This document shows, one piece after another, positions 1 through 5,733 of a stretch of 9,782 nt of DNA (position 1 is the first letter of the stretch; each line of letters starts with the position of its first letter). Under the pieces are notes generated by a model. It saw only the letters and a program-made list of their open reading frames with translations, was not told where the DNA came from and ran no database searches. A program made the translations under genes and the position numbers. This DNA is from Alphaproteobacteria bacterium UBA1303 (lineage in GTDB: Bacteria > Pseudomonadota > Alphaproteobacteria > Micropepsales > Micropepsaceae), in contig DBTZ01000062.1 of NCBI GenBank assembly GCA_002307315.1, forward strand, positions 14,992 through 24,773, given 5' to 3'.

Positions 1-296
1 GGCAGCGAATAGATCACCGAACCCAGCACCAAACCTTCGAAGGTGAAGGCGAGCGAGCGCATGTTGAACAGGGCGAGCAGCGGAGCCAAGGGGCCGTCGG
101 GCCCCATCGCGATCAGAAGGTAGAAGCCGAGCACGGTGGGCGGCAACACCAGGGGCAGCGACACCACCGTCGCCACCGGCTCCGCCCACCAGCTTTTGGT
201 GCGCGCCAGCCACCAGGCCAGCGGCACGGCAAGCAACAGCAGCAGCGCCGTCGTCAAGCTCGCCAGCTCCAGGGTGAGGACGACAGGCTGCCACAT
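1..296 (-). CDS. modB: Molybdate ABC transporter permease ModB (5' part, runs off left edge)
   Basis: Inner-membrane permease of the ModABC importer, which passes molybdate delivered by ModA into the cytoplasm using ATP hydrolysis by ModC. Only the first 98 residues are in the window. Translation from ATG at 296 begins MWQPVVLTLELASLTTALLL and continues with a hydrophobic N-terminal helix (about residues 6-30). The segment LPLVLPPTVLGFYLL (about 49-63) is a characteristic ModB signature at the start of the BPD_transp_1 core. The ATG lies 4 nt after the modA stop, and an in-frame TGA just upstream excludes a longer start, so modA and modB are clearly co-transcribed and probably translationally coupled. 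No strong Shine-Dalgarno sequence is visible, only an AGG close to the start, which fits coupling. The rest of modB, and modC if present, lie beyond position 1. Confidence 0.93.
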   Translation of the reverse strand, partial: MWQPVVLTLELASLTTALLLLLAVPLAWWLARTKSWWAEPVATVVSLPLVLPPTVLGFYLLIAMGPDGPLAPLLALFNMRSLAFTFEGLVLGSVIYSL

Positions 297-300
297 CGGC

Positions 301-1092
301 CTATTTTCCGTCCTTCAGAACATAACCGTAGCGCTTGATAATATCGGTCGCCTGCTTGCCTTTCAGGAACTTATAGAAGCCCTTGGCAACCGTATTGTTC
401 TCGCCGTGTTTCAAAAGCACCGCGTCCTGCACGATCGGCGAATAGAGTTTCTCGGGCACCACCCACTGCGACCCGCCCTTGACATTGATCACCTGGGAAT
501 AGGCGACGAAACCGAGCTCGGCGTTCTTGCTGACGATGAACTGAAAGGTTTGACCGATATTCTCGCCGGTAACGATCTTGCTTTCCACCGACTTGTAGAG
601 GCCCAGCGCGTTCAAGGTCTCCACCGCCGCCGCGCCGTAAGGCGCCGCCTTGGGATTGGCCAGCGACAGATGGGTGAAGGTGCCCTTCTTCAACACCGCG
701 CCGTCCTTGTCGATCAGCGCGGGGTCGGCGCTCCACAGCACCAGCTTGCCCACCGCATAGGTAAAGGCGCTGCCGGGAACCGCGAAGCCTTCCTTGATGG
801 CCTTTTCGGTGCGCTCGTTGTCGGCGGAAAGAAAAATGTCGAACGGCGCCCCTTGCGAAATCTGGGTATAGAACTGACCGCTGGCGCCGAAGCTGAGATC
901 GACGGCATAGCCGGTCAGCTCTTTGTACTTCGCCGCAATCTCTTTGGCCGGAGCGGTGAAATTCGCCGCCACCGCCACCGAGGCATCCGCAGCATTCGCC
1001 GCGCCGCCCCAAAAACCGCCGGCCAGCGCCGCGAACAGACCTGCCAGCAAAACCCGCCGACTCGCCCGCACGGAAACCGCAAAACCATCCAT
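301..1092 (-). CDS. modA: Molybdate-binding periplasmic protein ModA
   Basis: Periplasmic solute-binding protein that captures molybdate (and usually tungstate) and delivers it to ModBC. It has 263 residues, normal for ModA. The start is the ATG at 1092, with GAGGAG (1101-1106) 8 nt upstream; a longer in-frame extension to 1161 has no ribosome binding site and would bury the signal peptide. The signal peptide has a hydrophobic core at about 14-30 and probable cleavage after ANA (32-34). It carries SRRVLL at 11-16, which resembles a twin-arginine motif, so Tat export is possible though Sec cannot be excluded. ModA motifs: AANFTAPAKEIA (42-53), then FGASGQFYTQISQGAPFDIF (68-87) followed by LSAD, the oxyanion-pocket region, and YAVGKLVLWS (112-121). 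First gene of a minus-strand operon with modB; its 5' leader contains a strong inverted repeat. Confidence 0.96.
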   Translation of the reverse strand: MDGFAVSVRASRRVLLAGLFAALAGGFWGGAANAADASVAVAANFTAPAKEIAAKYKELTGYAVDLSFGASGQFYTQISQGAPFDIFLSADNERTEKAIKEGFAVPGSAFTYAVGKLVLWSADPALIDKDGAVLKKGTFTHLSLANPKAAPYGAAAVETLNALGLYKSVESKIVTGENIGQTFQFIVSKNAELGFVAYSQVINVKGGSQWVVPEKLYSPIVQDAVLLKHGENNTVAKGFYKFLKGKQATDIIKRYGYVLKDGK

Positions 1093-1116
1093 TATTCCAT
1101 CTCCTCGTTTGGAACC

Positions 1117-1166
1117 GCCGCCTGCGACGGCGACGCCATCGCCTCCGGGCAGGCTAACCAACCGGC
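1117..1166 (-). promoter_or_regulatory. Structured 5' leader of modA (nested inverted repeat)
   Basis: Read on the minus strand, the modA leader can fold into a GC-rich stem. An outer perfect 6-bp arm pairs GCCTGC (1149-1154) with GCAGGC (1120-1125), and an inner 5-bp arm pairs GGCGA (1139-1143) with TCGCC (1129-1133). A few more pairs between GCCG and CGGT-type stretches may extend it outward. The structure ends about 10 nt before the modA Shine-Dalgarno sequence, a position suited to translational control. I do not recognise it as a known riboswitch; the Moco/Tuco motif would be the obvious candidate for a molybdate gene, but I cannot match its conserved core from memory. It may only reflect high GC. 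Confidence 0.35.
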
Positions 1167-1369
1167 ATTATGTTGTCGAGACGGATCAATGACGCCTATG
1201 CACGACTCGGATGCGGCAAGCGAGCCGCCGCCGACGCCGATCGTTCGCATACATTGTTTTTTTTCGCGTGGCTGCAGAACACCGCAACAATACAAGGCAA
1301 GATGCAAAATTTCCGAGCAGGTATAAATGACGGAGTTGTGTAAAAATGTCACGACATCGATTTTTAAAG

Positions 1370-1390
1370 ATGACGCTATTGTGACAATAG
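1370..1390. promoter_or_regulatory. Candidate operator: 15-bp palindrome overlapping a Pho-box-like site
   Basis: Positions 1376-1390 read CTATTGT-G-ACAATAG, a perfect inverted repeat with 7-bp arms and a single central base, 60-74 bp before the porin start. On the minus strand the overlapping 18 bases at 1387-1370 read TTGTCAC-AATA-GCGTCAT, close to the 7-4-7 PhoB box (CTGTCAT-N4-CTGTCAT) with an A/T-only spacer. A PhoB site would suit an OprO/OprP-type porin, although its orientation points toward modA. The two readings compete; both are pattern matches only. Confidence 0.4.
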
Positions 1391-1449
1391 GCCGATTCGC
1401 TCGACAAAAGCCAGATCGATCGAAGCTGGCGACAGCAACAGAGGAATAT

Positions 1450-3042
1450 ATGAGACCCGCACCCAAGAGAATTATAGCGATGTTGATGGCGGCCCCGCTT
1501 TTTGCAGCGATCGCCCCGTCCGCCTTCGCCGGTACGTCCGATACCGAGGCGAAAATCAAGGCCCTGCAGCAGCAATTGGAGGCGATGCAGGCGCAGATCG
1601 CCGAACTGAAACAGGCCCAAGTCGTCGCAGCGGCCGACGTAAAGAAGCAAACCGAAGAAATCGTCAACCGGGTGGCCGACACCGAAAAGAAACAGAAATC
1701 CGCGGTGGCGGTTTCGCTAAAAGGCGGTCGGCCGACCTTTTCCACGCCCGACGGCGATTTCACCGCCTCGTTGCGCGGCAATTTGCAGGTCGATTACGCC
1801 TATTACATGCAGAGCAAGGCGGCACAAAGCCTGACCGGCCCCGATCTTTCGAGCGGCGCCAATATCCGCCGCGCCCAGCTTGGGCTCGAAGGAACGATAT
1901 TCGGCGACTGGGCTTATAAGTTCAATTACGAATTCGGCGGCACCGCCACCGAAGGCGGCGGCAAGATCCTCAATGCTTACCTGGAATATGGCGGCCTGGC
2001 GCCGTTCGCCCTCCGCATCGGCGCATTCGCGCCGTCGATCGGCATCGAGGACCAGACCTCGTCGTCGGATTTGATGTTCTTCGAACGCAACTCGCCGTCC
2101 ACGGTGGTGCGCAACATTACCGGCGCGGACGACCGGCTGGGCATTTCGGCCATCTATGCCGGCCCCAGGCTGTTCGGCGCGGTATCGCTGACCGGCAATA
2201 GGATCGGCAGTTCCGGCTATTACGACGAACAACTGTCGGCGATCGGGCGCCTTGCCTATCTGGCGATCGACGACAAGGAAAGCGATGCACACGTATTGCT
2301 GAGCGGCAGCATCGCCCACGTCATCAAACCGGACGATCTTGTGGCCGCAGGCACCAACATCACCGTCAATAAGCTGCACACCGTCACCCTGTCGGATGCC
2401 CCCGAAATCACGGTTGACGACAACGGCATCAAGCTGATCTCCACCGGCGCGCTGAACGACAACCACGTCACCACCTGGGGCTTCGAGACCGCCGGCAATT
2501 ACCGGAACTTCTACCTGCAGGCCGGCTATAACGGCATCGAAGTCGACCGTGCCGCCTATAGCATCACCCCTTACAACGGCACGGCAAAGATCATCGCGCC
2601 GAAGAACAATTCCTTCTATGCGTGGTATCTGCAGGGAAGCTGGATTTTGACCGGAGAAAGCAAGGGCTACAACCCCAAGACCGCGGCCTTTTCCAATCCG
2701 AAGCCGGCCCAGCCCTTCTCGATCGAAAACGGCACCTGGGGCGCCTGGGAAATCGCCGTCCGTTACAGCGATACCAATCTCAACTCCAATATCCGGGATG
2801 CGACCTACATCAGGACCGGCTCGTCCGCGTACGCCTTCACCAACACGGTGCGCGGCGGCGAGCAGCAGATCTATACTTTCGGGCTGAACTGGTATCCCAA
2901 CAGTGCCCTGCGCTTCTTGCTTGACTACATGATCGTCGACGTCGGCAAGTTGGGCACGACGACGACGAGCGCGGTGCTGCCGACCGTCAATATCGGGCAA
3001 AACCTGCAAGTCATATCGTTGCGCTCGCAGATTGCATTCTGA
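1450..3042 (+). CDS. OprO/OprP-type oxyanion porin (Porin_O_P family)
   Basis: Outer-membrane beta-barrel channel of the phosphate-selective porin family, expected to pass oxyanions such as phosphate, polyphosphate or arsenate. It has 530 residues from ATG 1450, chosen because GAGGAA (1441-1446) lies 3 nt upstream and a normal signal peptide follows (KR at 6-7, hydrophobic core 8-23, AFA cleavage at about 27). After the signal comes a coiled coil (about 31-80, heptads rich in Leu, Gln and Ala), a trimer-forming N-terminal extension typical of the family. The Porin_O_P signature is seen in GNLQVDYAYYM (110-120) and in GANIRRAQLGLEG (136-148) followed by GDWAYKFNYEFGG. The barrel contains alternating aromatic strands, and the protein ends SLRSQIAF with the terminal Phe needed for BAM-dependent insertion. 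It is divergent from modA and upstream of mop, so molybdate could be a substrate, but that is inferred only from position. Confidence 0.88.
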   Translation: MRPAPKRIIAMLMAAPLFAAIAPSAFAGTSDTEAKIKALQQQLEAMQAQIAELKQAQVVAAADVKKQTEEIVNRVADTEKKQKSAVAVSLKGGRPTFSTPDGDFTASLRGNLQVDYAYYMQSKAAQSLTGPDLSSGANIRRAQLGLEGTIFGDWAYKFNYEFGGTATEGGGKILNAYLEYGGLAPFALRIGAFAPSIGIEDQTSSSDLMFFERNSPSTVVRNITGADDRLGISAIYAGPRLFGAVSLTGNRIGSSGYYDEQLSAIGRLAYLAIDDKESDAHVLLSGSIAHVIKPDDLVAAGTNITVNKLHTVTLSDAPEITVDDNGIKLISTGALNDNHVTTWGFETAGNYRNFYLQAGYNGIEVDRAAYSITPYNGTAKIIAPKNNSFYAWYLQGSWILTGESKGYNPKTAAFSNPKPAQPFSIENGTWGAWEIAVRYSDTNLNSNIRDATYIRTGSSAYAFTNTVRGGEQQIYTFGLNWYPNSALRFLLDYMIVDVGKLGTTTTSAVLPTVNIGQNLQVISLRSQIAF

Positions 3043-3063
3043 CTTTTCGACCCGCAACAAACC

Positions 3064-3093
3064 AAAGGCGGCCCCTCCGGCCGCCTTTTTTTT
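3064..3093 (+). terminator. Intrinsic terminator of the porin gene
   Basis: A perfect 10-bp stem, AAAGGCGGCC (3064-3073) pairing with GGCCGCCTTT (3079-3088), closes a 5-nt CCTCC loop and is followed by eight T residues (3086-3093). It begins 22 nt after the porin stop codon. It separates the porin transcript from mop, so mop must have its own promoter in the next 135 bp. Confidence 0.95.
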
Positions 3094-3131
3094 ATTTAAC
3101 GATCAACATGTTGTCGAATTTCACACACGTC

Positions 3132-3155
3132 GCGACACACTCAAAGAGTGTGCGC
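3132..3155. repeat. Hairpin upstream of mop
   Basis: CACACTC (3136-3142) and GAGTGTG (3146-3152) form a perfect 7-bp stem over an AAA loop. GCG/CGC extends it by 3 bp beyond a bulged A at 3135. There is no T-run after it, so it is not a terminator on the plus strand. It lies 74-97 bp upstream of the mop start and could be an operator or part of a 5' leader. A further 10-bp palindrome, CAACATGTTG, sits at 3104-3113. Confidence 0.45.
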
Positions 3156-3176
3156 ATCATTGAAAGACACCCTTAA

Positions 3177-3189
3177 TATATGCCATATA
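3177..3189. promoter_or_regulatory. Candidate mop operator (AT-rich palindrome)
   Basis: TATATG-C-CATATA is a perfect 13-bp palindrome with 6-bp arms, 40-52 bp upstream of the mop ATG, where a promoter -10 or an overlapping operator is expected. AT-rich palindromes with TATA arms are the general style of molybdate-responsive (Mo-box) sites, but the arms and spacing here do not match the classic ModE box. It could bind the downstream XRE-PBP regulator or simply be promoter sequence. Confidence 0.4.
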
Positions 3190-3228
3190 GGCTATTAGAA
3201 TCATTCCACCACCCAAGGGATTCACGTC

Positions 3229-3435
3229 ATGAAGATTTCTGCTCGCAATATCCTCGCCGGCACCGTCACCGACATCAAGCTTGGCACCACGACCGCACAC
3301 GTCACCCTTGACGTCAACGGTTCGAAAATCACCGCTTCGATCACCAACGAATCGGTCGCGGAACTGGGGCTTAAGGTCGGCAGCCCAGCCAAGGCCGTCA
3401 TTAAGGCATCGAGCGTCCTGATCGCCGTCGATTGA
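3229..3435 (+). CDS. mop: Molbindin, single Mop-domain molybdate-binding protein
   Basis: Small cytoplasmic protein (68 residues, the usual molbindin size) that assembles into oligomers, commonly hexamers, binding molybdate or tungstate at subunit interfaces, for storage and buffering. The whole protein is one Mop/TOBE-like domain. It opens MKISARNILAGTVTDIKLG, the canonical Mop N-terminus, and has ITNESVAELGLKVGSPAKAV (about 38-57) followed by IKASSVLIAVD, which contains the conserved SV-x2-LGL-x2-G and IKASSV elements. The start is the ATG at 3229, with AAGGGA (3215-3220) 8 nt upstream. It lies downstream of the porin terminator and 78 bp before the XRE-PBP regulator gene, so the two may share a transcript. 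In Rhodobacter-type bacteria mop genes are controlled by ModE through Mo-boxes; here the control site is unknown. Confidence 0.94.
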   Translation: MKISARNILAGTVTDIKLGTTTAHVTLDVNGSKITASITNESVAELGLKVGSPAKAVIKASSVLIAVD

Positions 3436-3465
3436 GCGTGAAACGACCGTTTGCGTTGCGTGCTG

Positions 3466-3489
3466 CCGCCGTTTATTGACAAACAGCGG
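3466..3489 (+). repeat. Imperfect hairpin between mop and the regulator gene
   Basis: CCGCCGTTT (3466-3474) pairs with AAACAGCGG (3481-3489) with one mismatch over a 6-nt loop. It is followed by only a short T4 at 3495-3498. It could be a weak attenuator that lowers read-through from mop into the regulator gene, or be chance. It lies just upstream of the chosen regulator start at 3514. Confidence 0.3.
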
Positions 3490-3513
3490 TGGACTTTTGG
3501 CGTTTTTCGGAAC

Positions 3514-4635
3514 ATGACCAGAAACAATCTCGCGGAATATCGGCAAAAACGCGGCATGGCGGCGGCGGAACTTGCGGCTCGCGTCGGAGTTACCCGCCAG
3601 ACGATCTATTCGATGGAAGCCGGCAGCTACGTGCCCAACACCGTGGTAGCGCTTAAATTAGGCCGCGTGCTCGGCGTCACGGTGGAGGAACTGTTTCCGC
3701 TGGAAGACGACGAACCGTTCCAGTACCGGCGAGAAACCGTCGTACTGCTGCCCGGCGCTCAAGTGGGCTATGAAGGTCAACCGGTGCAATTGTGCAAGGT
3801 CGGCAGCCAGATCGTCGCTACCTGCCCGGAGCCGCTCACCTGGAGCTTGCCGCCGGCGGACGGCGTTCTGGTCGGCACCGCCGCCAAGGGCAAACACAAA
3901 AACGCCGCTCTGGTGCAGCCCTTAAGCGACAAAAAGGATTTCGGAAAAAGGCTGCTGATTGCCGGCTGCGATCCCGGCATTACCGTGCTGGCGCGGCACC
4001 TGCAGCGCGTCGGCGTCGAACTGGTCGTCCTGAACCGCAACAGCACCCAAGCGCTCGAATTGCTGAAAGCGGGTCTGGTACACGCGGCAGGCAGCCATTT
4101 GCGCGACGAGGCCACCGGAGAGTCGAATCTAACTGCGGTGCAGCGGTATTTCGACAAGCGCAGCGTGGCGGTGATCGGATTTGCCATCTGGGAGCAAGGC
4201 ATCGTGGCCGCCCGCGGCAATCCGAAGAACATCCGGGATTTAGGCGATTTCGCCCGCAAGGGTGTGACCATCGTCAACCGCGAGCCCGGCGCTGCCGTGC
4301 GCATTATGCTCGATGCCCATCTCGAAAAGATCGGCGTCGAGACCAAAACCGTGCGCGGTTACGATCAGATCGCTCTCGGACATCTGCCCGCCGCCTGGCA
4401 CGTGCAGACCGGCAAAGCGGATTGCTGCATCGCCACCCGCGCCGCCGCACGGGTGTTCGGCCTCGACTTCGTGCCGCTGGTCAAGGAACGCTACGATTTG
4501 GTGATGCGCAAACAGACCCTCAACCTGCCGGAAATGCAGGAACTGCTCGATACCCTCGGCCGGGCCAGCTTCCGCCGCGAGCTCGAAGGTTTGGGCGGCT
4601 ACGACACCAGCACCGCCGGAAAGCAATTCGCCTGA
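3514..4635 (+). CDS. XRE-family regulator with C-terminal PBP-like (molybdate-type) sensor domain
   Basis: One-component transcriptional regulator of 373 residues. An N-terminal Cro/C1-type helix-turn-helix spans about 3-62, with LAARVGVTRQTIYSMEAGSY forming the scaffold and recognition helices. After an acidic joint (PLEDDE) comes a beta-rich linker (about 70-145). A PBP-like domain (PF12727-type) then starts at LLIAGCDPG (147-155) and includes VNREPGAAVR (254-263), a GYDQIALGH segment and GLDFVPLVKERYDLV near the end. These are signatures of a cytoplasmic periplasmic-binding-protein fold usually linked to molybdate or tungstate genes. Start 3514 (ATG) is preferred over a TTG at 3451 because the HTH begins immediately, although its ribosome binding site (CGGA) is weak. 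Sitting between mop and modD, it probably senses molybdate or tungstate and regulates this locus; ligand and targets are inferred. Confidence 0.85.
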   Translation: MTRNNLAEYRQKRGMAAAELAARVGVTRQTIYSMEAGSYVPNTVVALKLGRVLGVTVEELFPLEDDEPFQYRRETVVLLPGAQVGYEGQPVQLCKVGSQIVATCPEPLTWSLPPADGVLVGTAAKGKHKNAALVQPLSDKKDFGKRLLIAGCDPGITVLARHLQRVGVELVVLNRNSTQALELLKAGLVHAAGSHLRDEATGESNLTAVQRYFDKRSVAVIGFAIWEQGIVAARGNPKNIRDLGDFARKGVTIVNREPGAAVRIMLDAHLEKIGVETKTVRGYDQIALGHLPAAWHVQTGKADCCIATRAAARVFGLDFVPLVKERYDLVMRKQTLNLPEMQELLDTLGRASFRRELEGLGGYDTSTAGKQFA

Positions 4636-5499
4636 TTATCGCGGCGTAAGCCGGACCTGAATGTCGGCCGGTTTGGCGTAATAGGGCGACGAGGTAACCA
4701 ACACGTCGGCGCCCGAGGCGGCGTAAAGCCCGGCGTTTTGCGCGTTGATGCCGCCGGCCGCGGCGATCACCGGGCGGCCGTCGGCGCGCTTGACGATACC
4801 GCCGACCACCGCGCCGATTTCTTCGGGCGAGAACTTCTCCAACTGAATGACGTCGGCCATCGCGTCGGCGGCGGCCAGCGCTTCCGCCACCGAGGAGACT
4901 TCCATCATCACCGCCTGCTCCGGCGCGACGCGGCGCACCCGCGCGATAATAGCTTTCAGATCGTCCGGAGACGGAAAAAACACCCGATGTTCGGCGAACA
5001 GCATGACCGTTTCCGAAAGCCCGAGGCGATGGACCTCGGCGCCACCCGCCAGCACCGCCTTAAGCGCCAGCGTCTTGGTGTAAGGTACGCATTTGCGGGT
5101 GCAGACCACGCGGACGCCAGGCGCGGCCGTTTCCGCCGCAGCGACGATTTTTGCCGTCGCCAACGCCACGCCCGAGGCCCACTCCATCAAAATCTGGCAT
5201 GCCTTCCATCCGGCATGCAGCGCGCCGGCAGACCCTTCGGCCTTAAGCAACACGGTTCCCGGCGATGCCGCCAAACCGGTCGGCGCGGAAAACCTAACCG
5301 ATGCACCCAGACGGGCGAACATCCGCGCCGCTTCCTCCACGCCACACAACACCAGCGCATCGCGGGCGGAAAATACAATTTCGCCCGGTGCGGCCGCGAT
5401 GCCGGCAAGCCGCGTGGTCAGGTCGCCGTACCCGACATCGTCGCCAAGGAGGCGATCGATTTCAGCTTCGCTGAGGGTCAAGGAATCCGCTATAGGCAT
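4636..5499 (-). CDS. modD: ModD, quinolinate phosphoribosyltransferase-like protein of molybdenum loci
   Basis: 287-residue homologue of nicotinate-nucleotide pyrophosphorylase (NadC) of the ModD subfamily, which is regularly encoded beside modABC and whose exact role in molybdenum metabolism is unsettled. N-terminal DDVGYGDLTTR (20-30) is the QPRTase start motif. CTRK (133-136) supplies the conserved Arg-Lys of the active site. HRLGLSETVMLFAEHRVFF (157-175) is the diagnostic ModD stretch, where NadC normally has HR-x-GL-x-D. The C-terminal TIM-barrel part contains AAAGGI and ADVLVTSSPYYAKPADI. The ATG at 5499 is the most upstream possible start, because an in-frame TAA precedes it. No Shine-Dalgarno is visible, and a TAATAT (5506-5511, minus strand) sits where a -10 box would give an almost leaderless mRNA. 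Its stop abuts the regulator stop with no gap. A true NadC is unlikely given the motif and context. Confidence 0.88.
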   Translation of the reverse strand: MPIADSLTLSEAEIDRLLGDDVGYGDLTTRLAGIAAAPGEIVFSARDALVLCGVEEAARMFARLGASVRFSAPTGLAASPGTVLLKAEGSAGALHAGWKACQILMEWASGVALATAKIVAAAETAAPGVRVVCTRKCVPYTKTLALKAVLAGGAEVHRLGLSETVMLFAEHRVFFPSPDDLKAIIARVRRVAPEQAVMMEVSSVAEALAAADAMADVIQLEKFSPEEIGAVVGGIVKRADGRPVIAAAGGINAQNAGLYAASGADVLVTSSPYYAKPADIQVRLTPR

Positions 5500-5733
5500 C
5501 GGTGCATATTAGAACACGACGGGCAAAAACGCAGCTCATATCGAGCGGCATATGCCGGCCGGGCACAACCTAATTGCCGCAGCACTCGATCATCTCAATC
5601 GTCGGTTTCTGCTTGCATAGCGCCTGTTATCCAGAGACGACAAGAGCCGCGCGGATACCGTCGGAGATACCCGCGTATTTTACCTGTATTTTGCATTTTT
5701 CATGCACAGTTGCGCAACACATGGGGTGCGCAA
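5500..5733. other. Divergent intergenic region modD / chemotaxis-like gene
   Basis: This 234-bp region contains the 12-bp palindrome CGGCATATGCCG (5546-5557), 47-58 bp upstream of modD. An imperfect hairpin CGCGGATA/TACCCGCG (5650-5657 with 5668-5675, one mismatch) is followed by a T-rich stretch. TTGCGCA repeats lie next to the start of the plus-strand gene. The AT-rich stretch 5675-5703 is the likeliest promoter area for the plus-strand gene, but I cannot assign a clear -35/-10 pair, and no flagellar sigma-28 promoter is evident. Confidence 0.45.
5710..5733 (+). repeat. Inverted repeat enclosing the ribosome binding site of the chemotaxis-like gene
   Basis: TTGCGCA (5710-5716) is complementary to TGCGCAA (5727-5733) across a 10-nt loop that holds GGGG (5723-5726), the probable Shine-Dalgarno. 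The right arm directly abuts the ATG at 5734. In mRNA this could fold and restrict ribosome access. The left arm is also part of a self-palindrome GTTGCGCAAC (5709-5718), so a DNA operator is an alternative. Confidence 0.4.

Larger units (their letters stand above)
1093..1449. other. Divergent intergenic region modA / porin (357 bp)
   Basis: This gene-free stretch must hold both divergent promoters. The modA side contains its structured leader (1117-1166). The centre has a T8 run at 1257-1264. The porin side is AT-rich from about 1300, with a TATAAAT at 1322-1328, the inverted repeat ATGTC-AC-GACAT at 1346-1357 and the longer palindrome at 1376-1390. I found no convincing -35/-10 pair on either strand and no canonical ModE Mo-box. 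The open frame that extends the porin upstream to 1327 lacks a ribosome binding site and looks non-coding. Confidence 0.6.

Noticed and set aside
1257..1264. T8 run as an intrinsic terminator
   Set aside because: No stem precedes it on the plus strand, and it lies in a divergent promoter region where a terminator would make no sense.
136..1326. Long plus-strand open frame (396 codons) across modA
   Set aside because: It is antisense to modA and modB, whose protein families are certain. The translation is Arg/His-rich with no recognisable domain, as expected for a GC-rich shadow frame.
1327..1449. Upstream extension of the porin to 1327
   Set aside because: It would put 41 residues before a clear signal peptide, has no good ribosome binding site, and covers the operator-like palindromes. 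ATG 1450 has GAGGAA 3 nt upstream.
1093..1449. Classic ModE Mo-box upstream of modA
   Set aside because: No paired TATA-type half-sites with the usual spacing were found on either strand of this region.
4636..5499. NadC (quinolinate phosphoribosyltransferase of NAD synthesis)
   Set aside because: The HRLGLSET motif and the molybdenum-gene neighbourhood fit ModD, and no nadA or nadB is adjacent.
4738..5733. Upstream part of the 913-codon frame preceding the chemotaxis-like gene
   Set aside because: This segment is antisense to modD, and its translation is Arg/His-rich without domain signal. The helical protein begins at ATG 5734 with its own ribosome binding site.
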